A DNA stretch of 45,859 nt from Solirubrobacter ginsenosidimutans (GTDB taxonomy: Bacteria > Actinomycetota > Thermoleophilia > Solirubrobacterales > Solirubrobacteraceae), in NCBI RefSeq assembly GCF_027587205.1, contig NZ_JAPDOD010000063.1:1-45859 (forward strand), written 5' to 3'. The position numbers and the translations under genes are program-made. This document shows, one piece after another, positions 7,719 to 14,765 of the stretch. How positions within the stretch are numbered: position 1 is the first letter of the stretch; the number at the start of each line of letters is the position of its first letter. The notes beneath the pieces were generated by a model that saw only the letters and a list, made by a program, of their open reading frames with translations, did no database searches and was not told the DNA's origin.

Positions 7719-8062
7719 CAGGTGTTCGGCTACCCGCCCGCGGGCGGCCTTAACGCAAACGGGGCGCCCGGTCCAGGCGCCCCGTTCACTGAGGAGGAGG
7801 GTTTGACGCGCTAGCCGGAGAGTGGAGGGCATCCGTTCGGCGCGACATCACGTATATCTCCGCCAACTCTGCGTTCCAAACCAACACGAACTCAATATCC
7901 CCTGAAAGCGTCCAGAACGTCAGAGCGGAGACGTTTCGCGCGGCGAGAGCACCGCAACGTCGATGAAACCGTTCTGCGGGTTTGAACGCAGCGCGGGACG
8001 GTTACTGAGCCCCCGAGGCCGGCACGGGAGGCGTCCGGCTCAAACCACTACCGGACGCTGCT
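7719..8062. other. Intergenic region upstream of sigma factor copy 2
   Basis: Beyond the hairpin at 7758-7786 this 344-base stretch holds no convincing gene. Bases ~7845-7960 are noticeably less GC-rich than the surroundings (for example CACGTATATCTCC, AACACGAACTCAATATCCCC), as expected for a promoter/regulatory region of the sigma gene that follows. No clear GGGTAY element is visible before it. Confidence 0.4.
7758..7786. terminator. GC-rich hairpin, terminator-like
   Basis: AACGGGGCGCC, 7-base loop, GGCGCCCCGTT: an 11-base-pair perfect stem. No long T-run follows on either strand, though the minus side reads CCCCGTTTGCGTT. It resembles in sequence the hairpin behind the small gene at 37.3 kb (AACGGGACGTCGC arms). 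U-tract-less hairpins are common terminators in actinobacteria; direction unresolved. Confidence 0.5.
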
Positions 8063-8935
8063 ATGGATACTCTCGAAGCTACCTCGCCGGTCGCAGCCTC
8101 CGGACCCCCGTCCGGTCGAAGCGTCGCGGCTCGAGAGGAGAAGGCTGTCGCGATGACCTCCGTCCCTGCGGGACGCCCCGAGGACGGTCCAAGTCGGTCA
8201 GAAGAGGACCGTCGCCTGCTGATCCGCTATCACCGCCACGGTGACCAGGCGGCGCGGGAACAGCTGGTCCAGCGGCTCCTTCCGCTCGCGCGTCGCATGG
8301 CGCGCCGGTACCGGCGCTCGGACGAGCCGCTCGACGACCTCGTGCAGGTCGCGACACTCGGGCTGATCAAGGCCATCGACCGCTTCGATCCCGCGCGCGA
8401 GACCGCGTTCTCGTCATACGCGGTGCCGACGATGCTCGGCGAGCTCAAGCGCTATTTCCGCGACAACGGGTGGGCGGTGCACGTCCCGCGCGGGATGCAG
8501 GAGCGCGTGATGCAGGTCGACAACGCGATGAAGGACCTCTCCCGCCGGCTCGGGCGCTCGCCGTCCGCCGCCGAGGTGAGCGCGCACACGGGCCTCACGA
8601 CCGAGCAGGTGCTCGAGGCGATGGAGGCGGCGTCGGCCTACGACGCCGTGTCGCTTGAGTCCTACCGCTTCGGCGACGAGGGTGACGGTGAGACCTACGC
8701 CGAGTCGATCGGCGTCGAGGACGAGCGCTTCGAACTCGTCGAGTACGGGGCCACGATCGCGCCGACGCTGCAGGCGCTCCCGCCGCGCGACCGCATCGTC
8801 CTGCACCTCCGCTTCGTGGAGGACATGACGCAGGCGGAGATCGCCGAGCGGGTGGGTGTCTCGCAGATGCACGTCTCCCGCTTGATCCGGCGGGCGCTCG
8901 AGCGGCTGCGAACGGTCGCCGAGCACTCCGGCTAG
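8063..8935 (+). CDS. RNA polymerase sigma factor, SigB/SigF/SigG family (copy 2)
   Basis: 290 residues from ATG 8063; an internal ATG at 8153, preceded by GAGAGGAG 12 bases upstream, may be the true start because the conserved part begins at SEEDRRLLIRYHRHGDQAA. Regions 2 (LDDLVQVATLGLIKAIDRFDP, AFSSYAVPTMLGELKRYFRD), 3 (LGRSPSAAEVSAHTGL) and 4 (LPPRDRIVLHLRFVEDMTQAEIAERVGVSQMHVSRLIR) are intact. Close paralogue of the copy at 3711. Its stop is 5 bases from the end of a convergent anti-sigma kinase gene, a probable regulatory partner. Confidence 0.92.
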   Translation: MDTLEATSPVAASGPPSGRSVAAREEKAVAMTSVPAGRPEDGPSRSEEDRRLLIRYHRHGDQAAREQLVQRLLPLARRMARRYRRSDEPLDDLVQVATLGLIKAIDRFDPARETAFSSYAVPTMLGELKRYFRDNGWAVHVPRGMQERVMQVDNAMKDLSRRLGRSPSAAEVSAHTGLTTEQVLEAMEAASAYDAVSLESYRFGDEGDGETYAESIGVEDERFELVEYGATIAPTLQALPPRDRIVLHLRFVEDMTQAEIAERVGVSQMHVSRLIRRALERLRTVAEHSG

Positions 8936-8940
8936 CCGGC

Positions 8941-9324
8941 TTATCTCGCCCGGCGGCGGGGGCCGATCTCGAACCACACGTGGGTCGAGCCCTCGCGCAC
9001 GCCCCACTTCGTCGCGACCTGGTCGACGAGGTGCAGCCCCCAGCCGCCCTCGACGGTCGGCTCGGGCGTCATCTCGATCTTCGCGCGCTCGCCGTCGCCC
9101 TGGTCGATCACCTCGCCGCTGACGATGCCCTCGGTGCTGACCGACAGCGCCAGCGTGATCGGCCGCTTGGGGCCGAACTTCACCGAGTTGGTCACCAGCT
9201 CGGAGACGACCAGCTGCACGTCCTCCAGCACCTCGGGCGAGAGGATCTGATCGAACACCTCAAGCGCCGCGCGGGCCTGCGCGGGCGCGTCATCGGCGGG
9301 TGGGAACTGGAAGCTGAACTGCAT
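8941..9324 (-). CDS. RsbW-like ATP-binding anti-sigma regulator (copy 2)
   Basis: 127 residues, compact GHKL ATPase: N-box LVVSELVTNSVKFG, G1 box VIDQGDGER, G2 box EGGWGLHLVDQVA and closing strand STHVWFEIG. The GGWGLxLVDxxA form is typical of the short actinobacterial ATP-binding proteins often encoded beside SpoIIE phosphatases, and one (9471-11363) lies directly upstream on the same strand, 146 bases away. By family it binds ATP and a sigma or STAS partner; kinase activity is not proven for this subgroup. A perfect 17-base palindrome lies just before its start. Confidence 0.9.
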   Translation of the reverse strand: MQFSFQFPPADDAPAQARAALEVFDQILSPEVLEDVQLVVSELVTNSVKFGPKRPITLALSVSTEGIVSGEVIDQGDGERAKIEMTPEPTVEGGWGLHLVDQVATKWGVREGSTHVWFEIGPRRRAR

Positions 9325-9331
9325 CGGAGAT

Positions 9332-9348
9332 CACGCCCGACGGGCGTG
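9332..9348. promoter_or_regulatory. Perfect 8+1+8 palindrome before the anti-sigma gene
   Basis: CACGCCCG-A-CGGGCGTG, 7 bases upstream of the ATG at 9324 on the minus strand. It could be a repressor operator or an mRNA hairpin that hides the start region. No other copy was noticed in the window. Confidence 0.4.
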
Positions 9349-9470
9349 GTTGACCTATCGGTTATCCCGAGGAGCAGCCGCCCACCCGCGATGATACGCC
9401 TGCGAAGGGATTGCCGCAGCAGACAGGCGCCGTGGCCGACGGCGGAGGTCAGGACGACAACGACGACGGA

Positions 9471-11363
9471 CTAGAGCAGCTTCAGGGCGAGGATCGCGAG
9501 ATCGTCGCGCGGGCTGGCGCGATCTCCGAGCGCGGTCGCCACGAGGCTCGTGACCAGGCTCTCCGGTCCGTCGACGGGCGCGGCGCGCACCGCGGCTTCG
9601 AGCTCGGGGAAGCCCCACGTCGCCCGCGGAGCGCCCGCCTCCGTGAGCCCGTCGGTATAGAGCACCAGCGTGTCGCCCGGCCGCAGCTCGGTCTCGCGGT
9701 CGTGCAGTTCCGGGTCGGCGACGAGGCCGAGCAGCGTCCCGTAGCTGCCCACGGCCTCGACGGTGCCGTCCGCGCGGCGCAGCACCGGCCGCGGGTGGCC
9801 GCCGCAGGCCACGGTCAGCCGCGGCGGCGACGTTCCCAGCTCGACCAGCGCGCAGGCGATCGTGCAGTAGCGCCCGCCGGCCGCGGCCTGGTCGAGCATC
9901 GCCTCGCCCACCCAGCGCAGGATCTCCGCCGGTGAGCGCCGGCGCGCGGCCGCGGTGCGCAGCGTGTACCGGGCCAGCGCGGTCACCGCCGCCGCCTCGG
10001 CGCCCTTGCCCGAGACGTCGCCGATGACGAGGTACCACTGGCCTTCGCCGGTGGTGAAGACGTCGTAGAAGTCGCCGCCGACCTCGAGACCCAGGCCGGC
10101 GGGATGGAACGCCGCCGCCAGCTGCCCGCCCGGCACGCTCGGCAGGTGGGGCGGGAGCAGCGAGGTCTGCAACGCCCGCGCGATCTGCGAGGCCGCGCGA
10201 TAGAGCCGCGCGTTCTCCACCGCCGCACCCGCGCGCAGACCGAAGTCCTCGGCGACGAGCACGTCCGCGGAGTCATAGACCCGGTCGGCGACCGACAGCG
10301 TGACCGTCCCGATCACGCGCCCCGCGGTCATCGGCACGATCATCCGCGCCGGTTCCAGCCACGCCGCGCCGGTCCGCATGACCTCCTCGGACTCGGGCGT
10401 CGCGCCGCCCTCGTCATCGTCGACCAGGTCGACGACGACGCGGTCGGCCAGGAACGGCACCGCGAGCTCGGTCACCGCCGCGAGCGTGCGCTCGTAGTCC
10501 AGCGAGGAGCCGCTCAGACGCCGCGACGCCTCGGCGAGGAAGCGCTGCGCCTCCTCGGAGCGCTTGAGCTCGGTGATGTCCTCGATGACGCTGATCGCCA
10601 GCCGCACGCCACCGTCGGGGTCATGGACCGCGGTCGCCTTGATCCGTGCCCAGCGGACCTCGCCCGTGGCGAGCTCGCGCGAGCGGATCGTGACCGGTTC
10701 GGGCTTGAGCCCCGCCAGCGCGAGCCGGCCGGGGAGGCGGGCGAGGTCCAGCGGTCGCCCGAGCTCGTCCGTCGCGTCGAAGCGCCGCAGGTAGGAGGCG
10801 GCGTCGAACGTGTCCAGCGCGTGGCCGCGCGGGATGCCGTAGTAGCGCGTCGCCGCCTCGTTGGCGTAGATCAGCTTGTGGGCGGGCGACTGCACGGTGA
10901 TCGCGTCGGCGACGTTGTCGAGCATCACCCGCAACTCGTCGGCGAGCAGCGAGGACCGGCGCCGCGCACCCTCCAGGGCGGTTACGTCCTCGAACGTCAC
11001 CACGCCGATCCGGCGTCCGTCGGCGGACGCGATGATCGAGCCCGAGACGACCACGGTCCGCAGCCCGTCGGGCGTCTCCCAGTCGACCGGGACATGCTCG
11101 ACGCGCTCGCCCCGGGCCACGCGGACGGCCGGCATCTCGTCGGCCGCGAGCGGGCGTCCGGAGGCGTCGAAGAGCCCGTACGCGCGTGAATATCCCTCTG
11201 CGGGCACCCCCAGCCTGAGCGTCCCGCCGGCGAGGCGGTGGGCCGCGGCGTTGGCGTAGAGGATCCGGGCCGTGCCGGGCTCGACGAGGATCGTCGGCAC
11301 CGGGAGGACGTCGAGGATCGGCTCGACGTCGAATGCTGCGGAGAGGGCAGGCTCCGAACTCAC
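9471..11363 (-). CDS. PAS-PAS-GAF-SpoIIE protein phosphatase (RsbU/RsbP-like)
   Basis: 630 residues from GTG 11363. PAS 1 at ~12-125 (VLPVPTILVEPGTARILYAN ... VTFEDVTALEGARR), PAS 2 at ~140-265 (MLDNVADAITVQSPAHKLIY ... SVIEDITELKRSEEA), a short GAF-like part at ~275-390, and a PP2C-type SpoIIE domain at ~395-630 with metal-binding VGGDFYDVF, IGDVSGKGAEAA, LYTDGLTEA and SPRDDLAIL. Expected role: a sensor phosphatase that dephosphorylates STAS anti-anti-sigma factors. No membrane segment, so cytoplasmic sensing. A TAGGCT hexamer lies 10 bases before the start. Confidence 0.93.
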   Translation of the reverse strand: MSSEPALSAAFDVEPILDVLPVPTILVEPGTARILYANAAAHRLAGGTLRLGVPAEGYSRAYGLFDASGRPLAADEMPAVRVARGERVEHVPVDWETPDGLRTVVVSGSIIASADGRRIGVVTFEDVTALEGARRRSSLLADELRVMLDNVADAITVQSPAHKLIYANEAATRYYGIPRGHALDTFDAASYLRRFDATDELGRPLDLARLPGRLALAGLKPEPVTIRSRELATGEVRWARIKATAVHDPDGGVRLAISVIEDITELKRSEEAQRFLAEASRRLSGSSLDYERTLAAVTELAVPFLADRVVVDLVDDDEGGATPESEEVMRTGAAWLEPARMIVPMTAGRVIGTVTLSVADRVYDSADVLVAEDFGLRAGAAVENARLYRAASQIARALQTSLLPPHLPSVPGGQLAAAFHPAGLGLEVGGDFYDVFTTGEGQWYLVIGDVSGKGAEAAAVTALARYTLRTAAARRRSPAEILRWVGEAMLDQAAAGGRYCTIACALVELGTSPPRLTVACGGHPRPVLRRADGTVEAVGSYGTLLGLVADPELHDRETELRPGDTLVLYTDGLTEAGAPRATWGFPELEAAVRAAPVDGPESLVTSLVATALGDRASPRDDLAILALKLL

Positions 11364-11373
11364 CGGTTAATGG

Positions 11374-11379
11374 AGCCTA
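11374..11379 (-). promoter_or_regulatory. -10 hexamer TAGGCT of the SpoIIE phosphatase gene
   Basis: TAGGCT (TANNNT type) ends 10 bases upstream of GTG 11363 with no Shine-Dalgarno sequence between; candidate near-leaderless start. Confidence 0.45.
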
Positions 11380-11408
11380 CGCCTCACCGCACCGCACCGG
11401 GAGGCGGA

Positions 11409-12317
11409 TCAGGCGGCGTTCGGGTCGCCGTCGGGCTCGGTGCGACGCCGATCGAGCAGCTCGCGCAGCTGTCCCGGCTCCAACGCCTCGCGCAACCGCT
11501 CGATCGCCGTCACGACCTCAGGCTCGGACTGTTCGCGCTCGAACCTCCGCGCTGGGCGCATCAGGTCCTGCGGGCGCGCGGACTGCCCCGCTGGACCTGG
11601 CCTGCGCGCCAATGATTCGGCGTCAGGCGGGTCACCGCGCAACAACCACGAGCCGTCGGGCCGGCGGGTCAGCTCTTCTCGTTCGGCGAGCTCGGACAAC
11701 GCCGTCGAGACGGTCGGGCGACGCGCGCCGACCAACTGGCCCAGAATGCGATGGGTGAGCGCGAGCGGGACGATGACGCCATCGCCGGAGACCCTGCCCC
11801 AGCGCTCGGCGAGGTGCCAGAACAACGCCTTCAAGCGCCGGTCCACGCGCGTGAGCTGGGAGATCGCCTGCGTCGTCGCCAGCCGCAGCGAGCGTTCGCT
11901 CAGCCGATCGAAGAGCGACGCCGTGATCTCGGGATACCGGGTCATCTCGGCCGCGAAGCGGCGATCGAGCACTGCCACGGTCAGCGGCGAGAGCACGGTC
12001 CAGACCGCGTCGACGGGCAGCAGCCCGGTCCGGCTGGCGGGCTGCCACGGGCGAACGAGATCGCCCGGGCCGAGCAGTTCGGCGCTCACGTGGTCCGCAA
12101 CGACGAGCTCACGTGAGAGGATGCCGTCGATGATCAAAAGCCCCACGTGGTCAGCGGTCGCTCCCGCGAGGCGGGATACGTCCCACGGACCCACGGGCAG
12201 CTTGTGGGTTCTTACGACGAGCTCGCGCTCGGCTTGGTCGCGCCTGGAATCGTTGAGCAGAAGCCCCAGATCGGGGTCTACGTCCAACAGGCGAACCATG
12301 TCAGGCGTCCGGGACAT
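11409..12317 (-). CDS. Crp/Fnr-family-like transcription regulator (paralogue 1)
   Basis: 302 residues from ATG 12317 (GGAG lies about 10 bases upstream; a GTG at 12338 is further out). N-terminal cyclic-nucleotide-binding-like barrel (VGLLIIDGILSRELVVADHV, ELLGPGDLVRPW), a long helix with TQAISQLTRVDRRLKALFWHLAERWG, and a winged helix (VPLALTHRILGQLVGARRPTVSTALSELAEREEL). The barrel lacks the phosphate-binding cassette arginine pattern of true cAMP binders, so the ligand is unknown. It is the closest in-window relative of the regulator at 24425 and the degenerate copy at 23530. Confidence 0.85.
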   Translation of the reverse strand: MSRTPDMVRLLDVDPDLGLLLNDSRRDQAERELVVRTHKLPVGPWDVSRLAGATADHVGLLIIDGILSRELVVADHVSAELLGPGDLVRPWQPASRTGLLPVDAVWTVLSPLTVAVLDRRFAAEMTRYPEITASLFDRLSERSLRLATTQAISQLTRVDRRLKALFWHLAERWGRVSGDGVIVPLALTHRILGQLVGARRPTVSTALSELAEREELTRRPDGSWLLRGDPPDAESLARRPGPAGQSARPQDLMRPARRFEREQSEPEVVTAIERLREALEPGQLRELLDRRRTEPDGDPNAA

Positions 12318-12337
12318 TGGGATCACAGCTCCTCTCA

Positions 12338-12363
12338 CGACCTTGGGCTACCCGTGAAGGTCG
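12338..12363. promoter_or_regulatory. Inverted repeat upstream of the Crp-like gene, candidate operator
   Basis: CGACCTT, 12 bases, AAGGTCG: 7-base perfect arms about 20 bases upstream of ATG 12317, in the gap shared with the divergent sigma gene. The size is like a Crp-family operator, but the arms differ from TGTGA; autoregulation is an inference. Confidence 0.4.
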
Positions 12364-12459
12364 GATTCCAGACGTGGTCGGAAACAACGGGAAGCGGAGG
12401 GCACTCCAATTTCTGGCTGGTTTATTCAGGCCCTAGAGCGGTGAGTCAAGAAGGCAGCC

Positions 12460-13518
12460 ATGGCACAGGAGCGTGACGCGTACACCGGGCCGTTTGCGGC
12501 CCTCATCGACCGAGGGGAGGAACGCGGCTGCGTCGACCTGAAGGAGGTTGACGAGCTCGTTCAGGCCCTGGAGCTCGAGGACGAGGAACTCAGCGCCCTC
12601 TATGAGCAGTTGCATGCCCGCCATATCGAGCTTCGCGACGACTGCACGCGCGAGAACGCCGTGGAGTCGCCGATCGACGATGCCGCATTCGCCACCGTTA
12701 CGACAGACACGCTGCAGCTGTTCCTCAACGAGATCGGCCGCCACCGGCTGCTGACCCCTGCGGAGGAGATCGACCTCGCCAAGCGCATCGAACGCGGTGA
12801 TCTGCGGGCCAAGGACCGCATGATCAACGCGAACCTGCGCCTGGTCGTCTCGATCGCGAAGAAGTACCAGGGCTCCGAGCTGACGCTCCTGGATCTGATC
12901 CAGGAAGGCATCCTCGGGCTGATCCGCGCGGTCGAGAAGTTCGACTGGCGCCGCGGCTACCGCTTCTCCACCTACGCGACCTGGTGGATTCGCCAGGCCG
13001 TCGAGCGCGGGATGGACGCCAAGGCCCGCACGATCAAGCTGCCGATCAACCTCGTGCGCACGCAACGCAAGGTCGCGCGCGCGGAGAACGCGCTGTCGCT
13101 CAAGCTCGACCGCGCGCCCACCGACGAGGAGATCGCCAAAGAGGCCGAGATCACCGTCGAGGACCTGACCGCGTTGCGCGACGCCGCGCGCACCGTCACC
13201 TCACTCGACCGTCCGCTCGGCGAGGGCGAGGACGCCGCGTTCGGCGACCTCCTGCCGTCCGACGGGCCGGCGCCCGAGGACGTCGTCCACGTGTCCCTGC
13301 GTGAGGAGACGCTCAAGCGGGCGCTCCAGGAATTGCCTGACCGCGAGCGGACCGTGGTGGCGCTGCGCTACGGCATCGACGGCGGCGAGCCGACCCCACT
13401 GCGCGAGATCGGCCGGCAGCTCGGCATCACGCCTGAGCGGGTGCGGCAGATCGAGTCCAAGGCGCTGGGTCGTCTTGGGCGGATGCGCGAGTTGGCCGCG
13501 TTGCGGCAGGCGGCGTAG
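12460..13518 (+). CDS. RNA polymerase sigma-70 factor, RpoD-like group 2
   Basis: 352 residues. A short N-terminal helical region is followed by region 1.2 ([20 protein letters not shown]), region 2 ([38 protein letters not shown]), region 3 ([20 protein letters not shown]) and region 4 ([35 protein letters not shown]). RpoD-type architecture, but region 1.1 is short and region 2.4/3.0 reads [14 protein letters not shown] instead of the housekeeping TRAIADQARTIRIP, so this is more likely a second (group 2) sigma factor than the vegetative one. Its stop codon abuts the inverted-repeat element. Confidence 0.9.
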   Translation: MAQERDAYTGPFAALIDRGEERGCVDLKEVDELVQALELEDEELSALYEQLHARHIELRDDCTRENAVESPIDDAAFATVTTDTLQLFLNEIGRHRLLTPAEEIDLAKRIERGDLRAKDRMINANLRLVVSIAKKYQGSELTLLDLIQEGILGLIRAVEKFDWRRGYRFSTYATWWIRQAVERGMDAKARTIKLPINLVRTQRKVARAENALSLKLDRAPTDEEIAKEAEITVEDLTALRDAARTVTSLDRPLGEGEDAAFGDLLPSDGPAPEDVVHVSLREETLKRALQELPDRERTVVALRYGIDGGEPTPLREIGRQLGITPERVRQIESKALGRLGRMRELAALRQAA

Positions 13519-13831
13519 GGACGAACAGCATGCATTGAGGGAGGGGGAGTGGCGCACCCTCCGTTGCTCCCTGCCGTCGTCCGCCGCTCGGCGCCCGGTC
13601 GCCGCGGTCGACCGTGCGCGGTTACCGGCCTGAACGTGTGCTCGATCCGGTTCGCGCTCGCGACGCGAGCGTCGAGTTTCTCGCGCTCTGCTCACGAAAG
13701 TCGACGCTCGCTCACCATCCCACGCGCCACGTTGCCATGGGCGGGGTGATCGGCCACTGGGCGGACGGCGGCAGCCAGACCCGGAGGGCGCACCGAAACC
13801 GCCCCCTCTCTCAATGCTTCCTGTTCGTCCC
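13518..13831. repeat. Intergenic element with terminal inverted repeats, copy 1
   Basis: The ends (13518-13550 and 13799-13831) are inverted repeats matching at 28 of 33 positions, beginning GGGACGAACAG and including GCATTGAG and GAGGGGG. It fills the gap between the convergent sigma-70 gene, whose TAG it touches, and the RsbW gene. Blocks at 13544-13555, 13594-13620 and 13741-13754 recur in the same order in the element at 42327-42774. No open frame of note. It may be a MITE-like element or a structured 3' region. Confidence 0.65.
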
Positions 13832-13838
13832 TCGCGGA

Positions 13839-14330
13839 CTAGGGCGAGGGTGCGTCCGCGTCCGGGTCCCAGCGCCCATCGGCGCCGACGTTCCCCGTGA
13901 CCGGATTCGCCCGCGCCGGGTCACCGGTGCGCGCGTAAGAGAAGGTCATCCGCACCTCGGTGCCCTGCCCCGCCGAGCCCTTGAGCTCGAACGCGTCAGA
14001 CAGCGCGGCGATCAGCGGCAGGCCGAGCCCGAGCGCCGGCGGTTCGGCGCGCGCCGGGCGCGGCTGGATGCCCGCGCCGTGGTCGCGGACCACGATCGTC
14101 AGGCCCGTCTCGTCGGCCAGCATCTCGACCTCGAGCATGCCCGCGTCCTCGTCGTAAGCATGCACCACAACGTTCGTGCACGCCTCGGTGACGGCCATCT
14201 TCATGTCGGCCAGGACGGAGGCGTCGAAGTCCAGGGCGTCGGCCATGCCCGCGAGGGCCTGGCGCACGACGCCGACACCTTCCGGACGCGCCGGCATGGT
14301 CAGCAGGACCTCCGGCGCGGGGACGGTCAT
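13839..14330 (-). CDS. RsbW/SpoIIAB-like anti-sigma serine kinase (copy 3)
   Basis: 163 residues. GHKL ATPase boxes are complete: N-box MKMAVTEACTNVVVHAYDED, G1 box VVRDHGAGIQPR, G2 box LGLGLPLIAALSDAFEL, final strand EVRMTFSYA. The N-terminal MPARPEGVGVVRQALAGMADAL closely parallels the kinase at 7037. A 25-residue Pro/Asp-rich tail (DGRWDPDADAP) is extra to the fold. It overlaps the STAS gene stop by ATGA, so the pair is cotranslated, kinase second. By family it switches between a sigma factor and the STAS protein. Confidence 0.93.
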   Translation of the reverse strand: MTVPAPEVLLTMPARPEGVGVVRQALAGMADALDFDASVLADMKMAVTEACTNVVVHAYDEDAGMLEVEMLADETGLTIVVRDHGAGIQPRPARAEPPALGLGLPLIAALSDAFELKGSAGQGTEVRMTFSYARTGDPARANPVTGNVGADGRWDPDADAPSP

Positions 14331-14701
14331 TCGCCGGCGCCGTTGGTGGAGCGGGCGGCCTGGATGGCCTCCTCGCGACCCTGCAGCACCGGCAGGACCG
14401 GTACCAGACCGGTGATGTCGAGGATCCGCTGGACCCCCGGCTCCACGCTGTCGCCGACGCAGACCACGTAACCCTGGCCGGCTTCGATCGCGCGTCGCCG
14501 CGCATCGAGCAGCGCGCCGAGCACGGAGGAGTCGACGAAGGTGGCGGCCGTGAGATCGACGACGATGCCGCCGCCCCGGCCAAGGGCCTCATCGAGACGC
14601 TCGCGCAGGGTCGGCGCGGTGTAGATGTCGTGCTCTCCCTCGACGACAACGACGACAACATCTTCGACGCTCTCGTCCAGCACGATGGGATTGGCATCCA
14701 T
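14327..14701 (-). CDS. STAS-domain anti-anti-sigma factor (RsbV-like, copy 2)
   Basis: 124 residues from ATG 14701; a GTG at 14722 opens the same frame but overlaps the promoter-like GGGTAT, so the downstream ATG is chosen. STAS fold: VVVVVVEGEHDIYTAPTLRE, IVVDLTAATFVDSSVLGAL (phospho-Ser in DSS), GYVVCVGDS, and ILDITGLVPVLPVL. It is the first gene of a two-gene operon with the RsbW-type kinase. The antagonist role on that kinase follows from the family and the coupling. Confidence 0.92.
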   Translation of the reverse strand: MDANPIVLDESVEDVVVVVVEGEHDIYTAPTLRERLDEALGRGGGIVVDLTAATFVDSSVLGALLDARRRAIEAGQGYVVCVGDSVEPGVQRILDITGLVPVLPVLQGREEAIQAARSTNGAGE

Positions 14702-14714
14702 ACGGCCGTGCACG

Positions 14715-14739
14715 ATACCCACCTTCCGAGTCGACTAAC
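14715..14739 (-). promoter_or_regulatory. SigB/SigF-type promoter of the STAS-RsbW operon
   Basis: Minus strand GTTA, 15 bases, GGGTAT (complements of 14736-14739 and 14715-14720), 13 bases before ATG 14701. It matches the site before the other RsbW operon at 7511. On the plus strand a separate GGGTAT (14750-14755) lies 10 bases before ligD but without a good -35 element. Confidence 0.6.
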
Positions 14740-14765
14740 GTCACTCACCGGGTATTGGTGAACGG

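Noticed and set aside
7788..7800. Possible small RNA with an anti-Shine-Dalgarno stretch (CCTCCTCCTC on the minus strand) beside the 7758 hairpin
   Set aside because: Only a purine-rich run next to a hairpin; no promoter or boundary supports an RNA gene.
7619..7806. Gly-rich plus-strand frame (GSGGKGIGSGVGTGGRGSG)
   Set aside because: It is the reverse reading of the Pro-rich minus-strand frame; neither has a ribosome site, and the Pro-rich frame has a related example at 21.6 kb.
14750..14765. SigB-type promoter directly before ligD
   Set aside because: A GGGTAT hexamer is present, but no acceptable -35 element lies 14-17 bases upstream, so it was not listed as a promoter.
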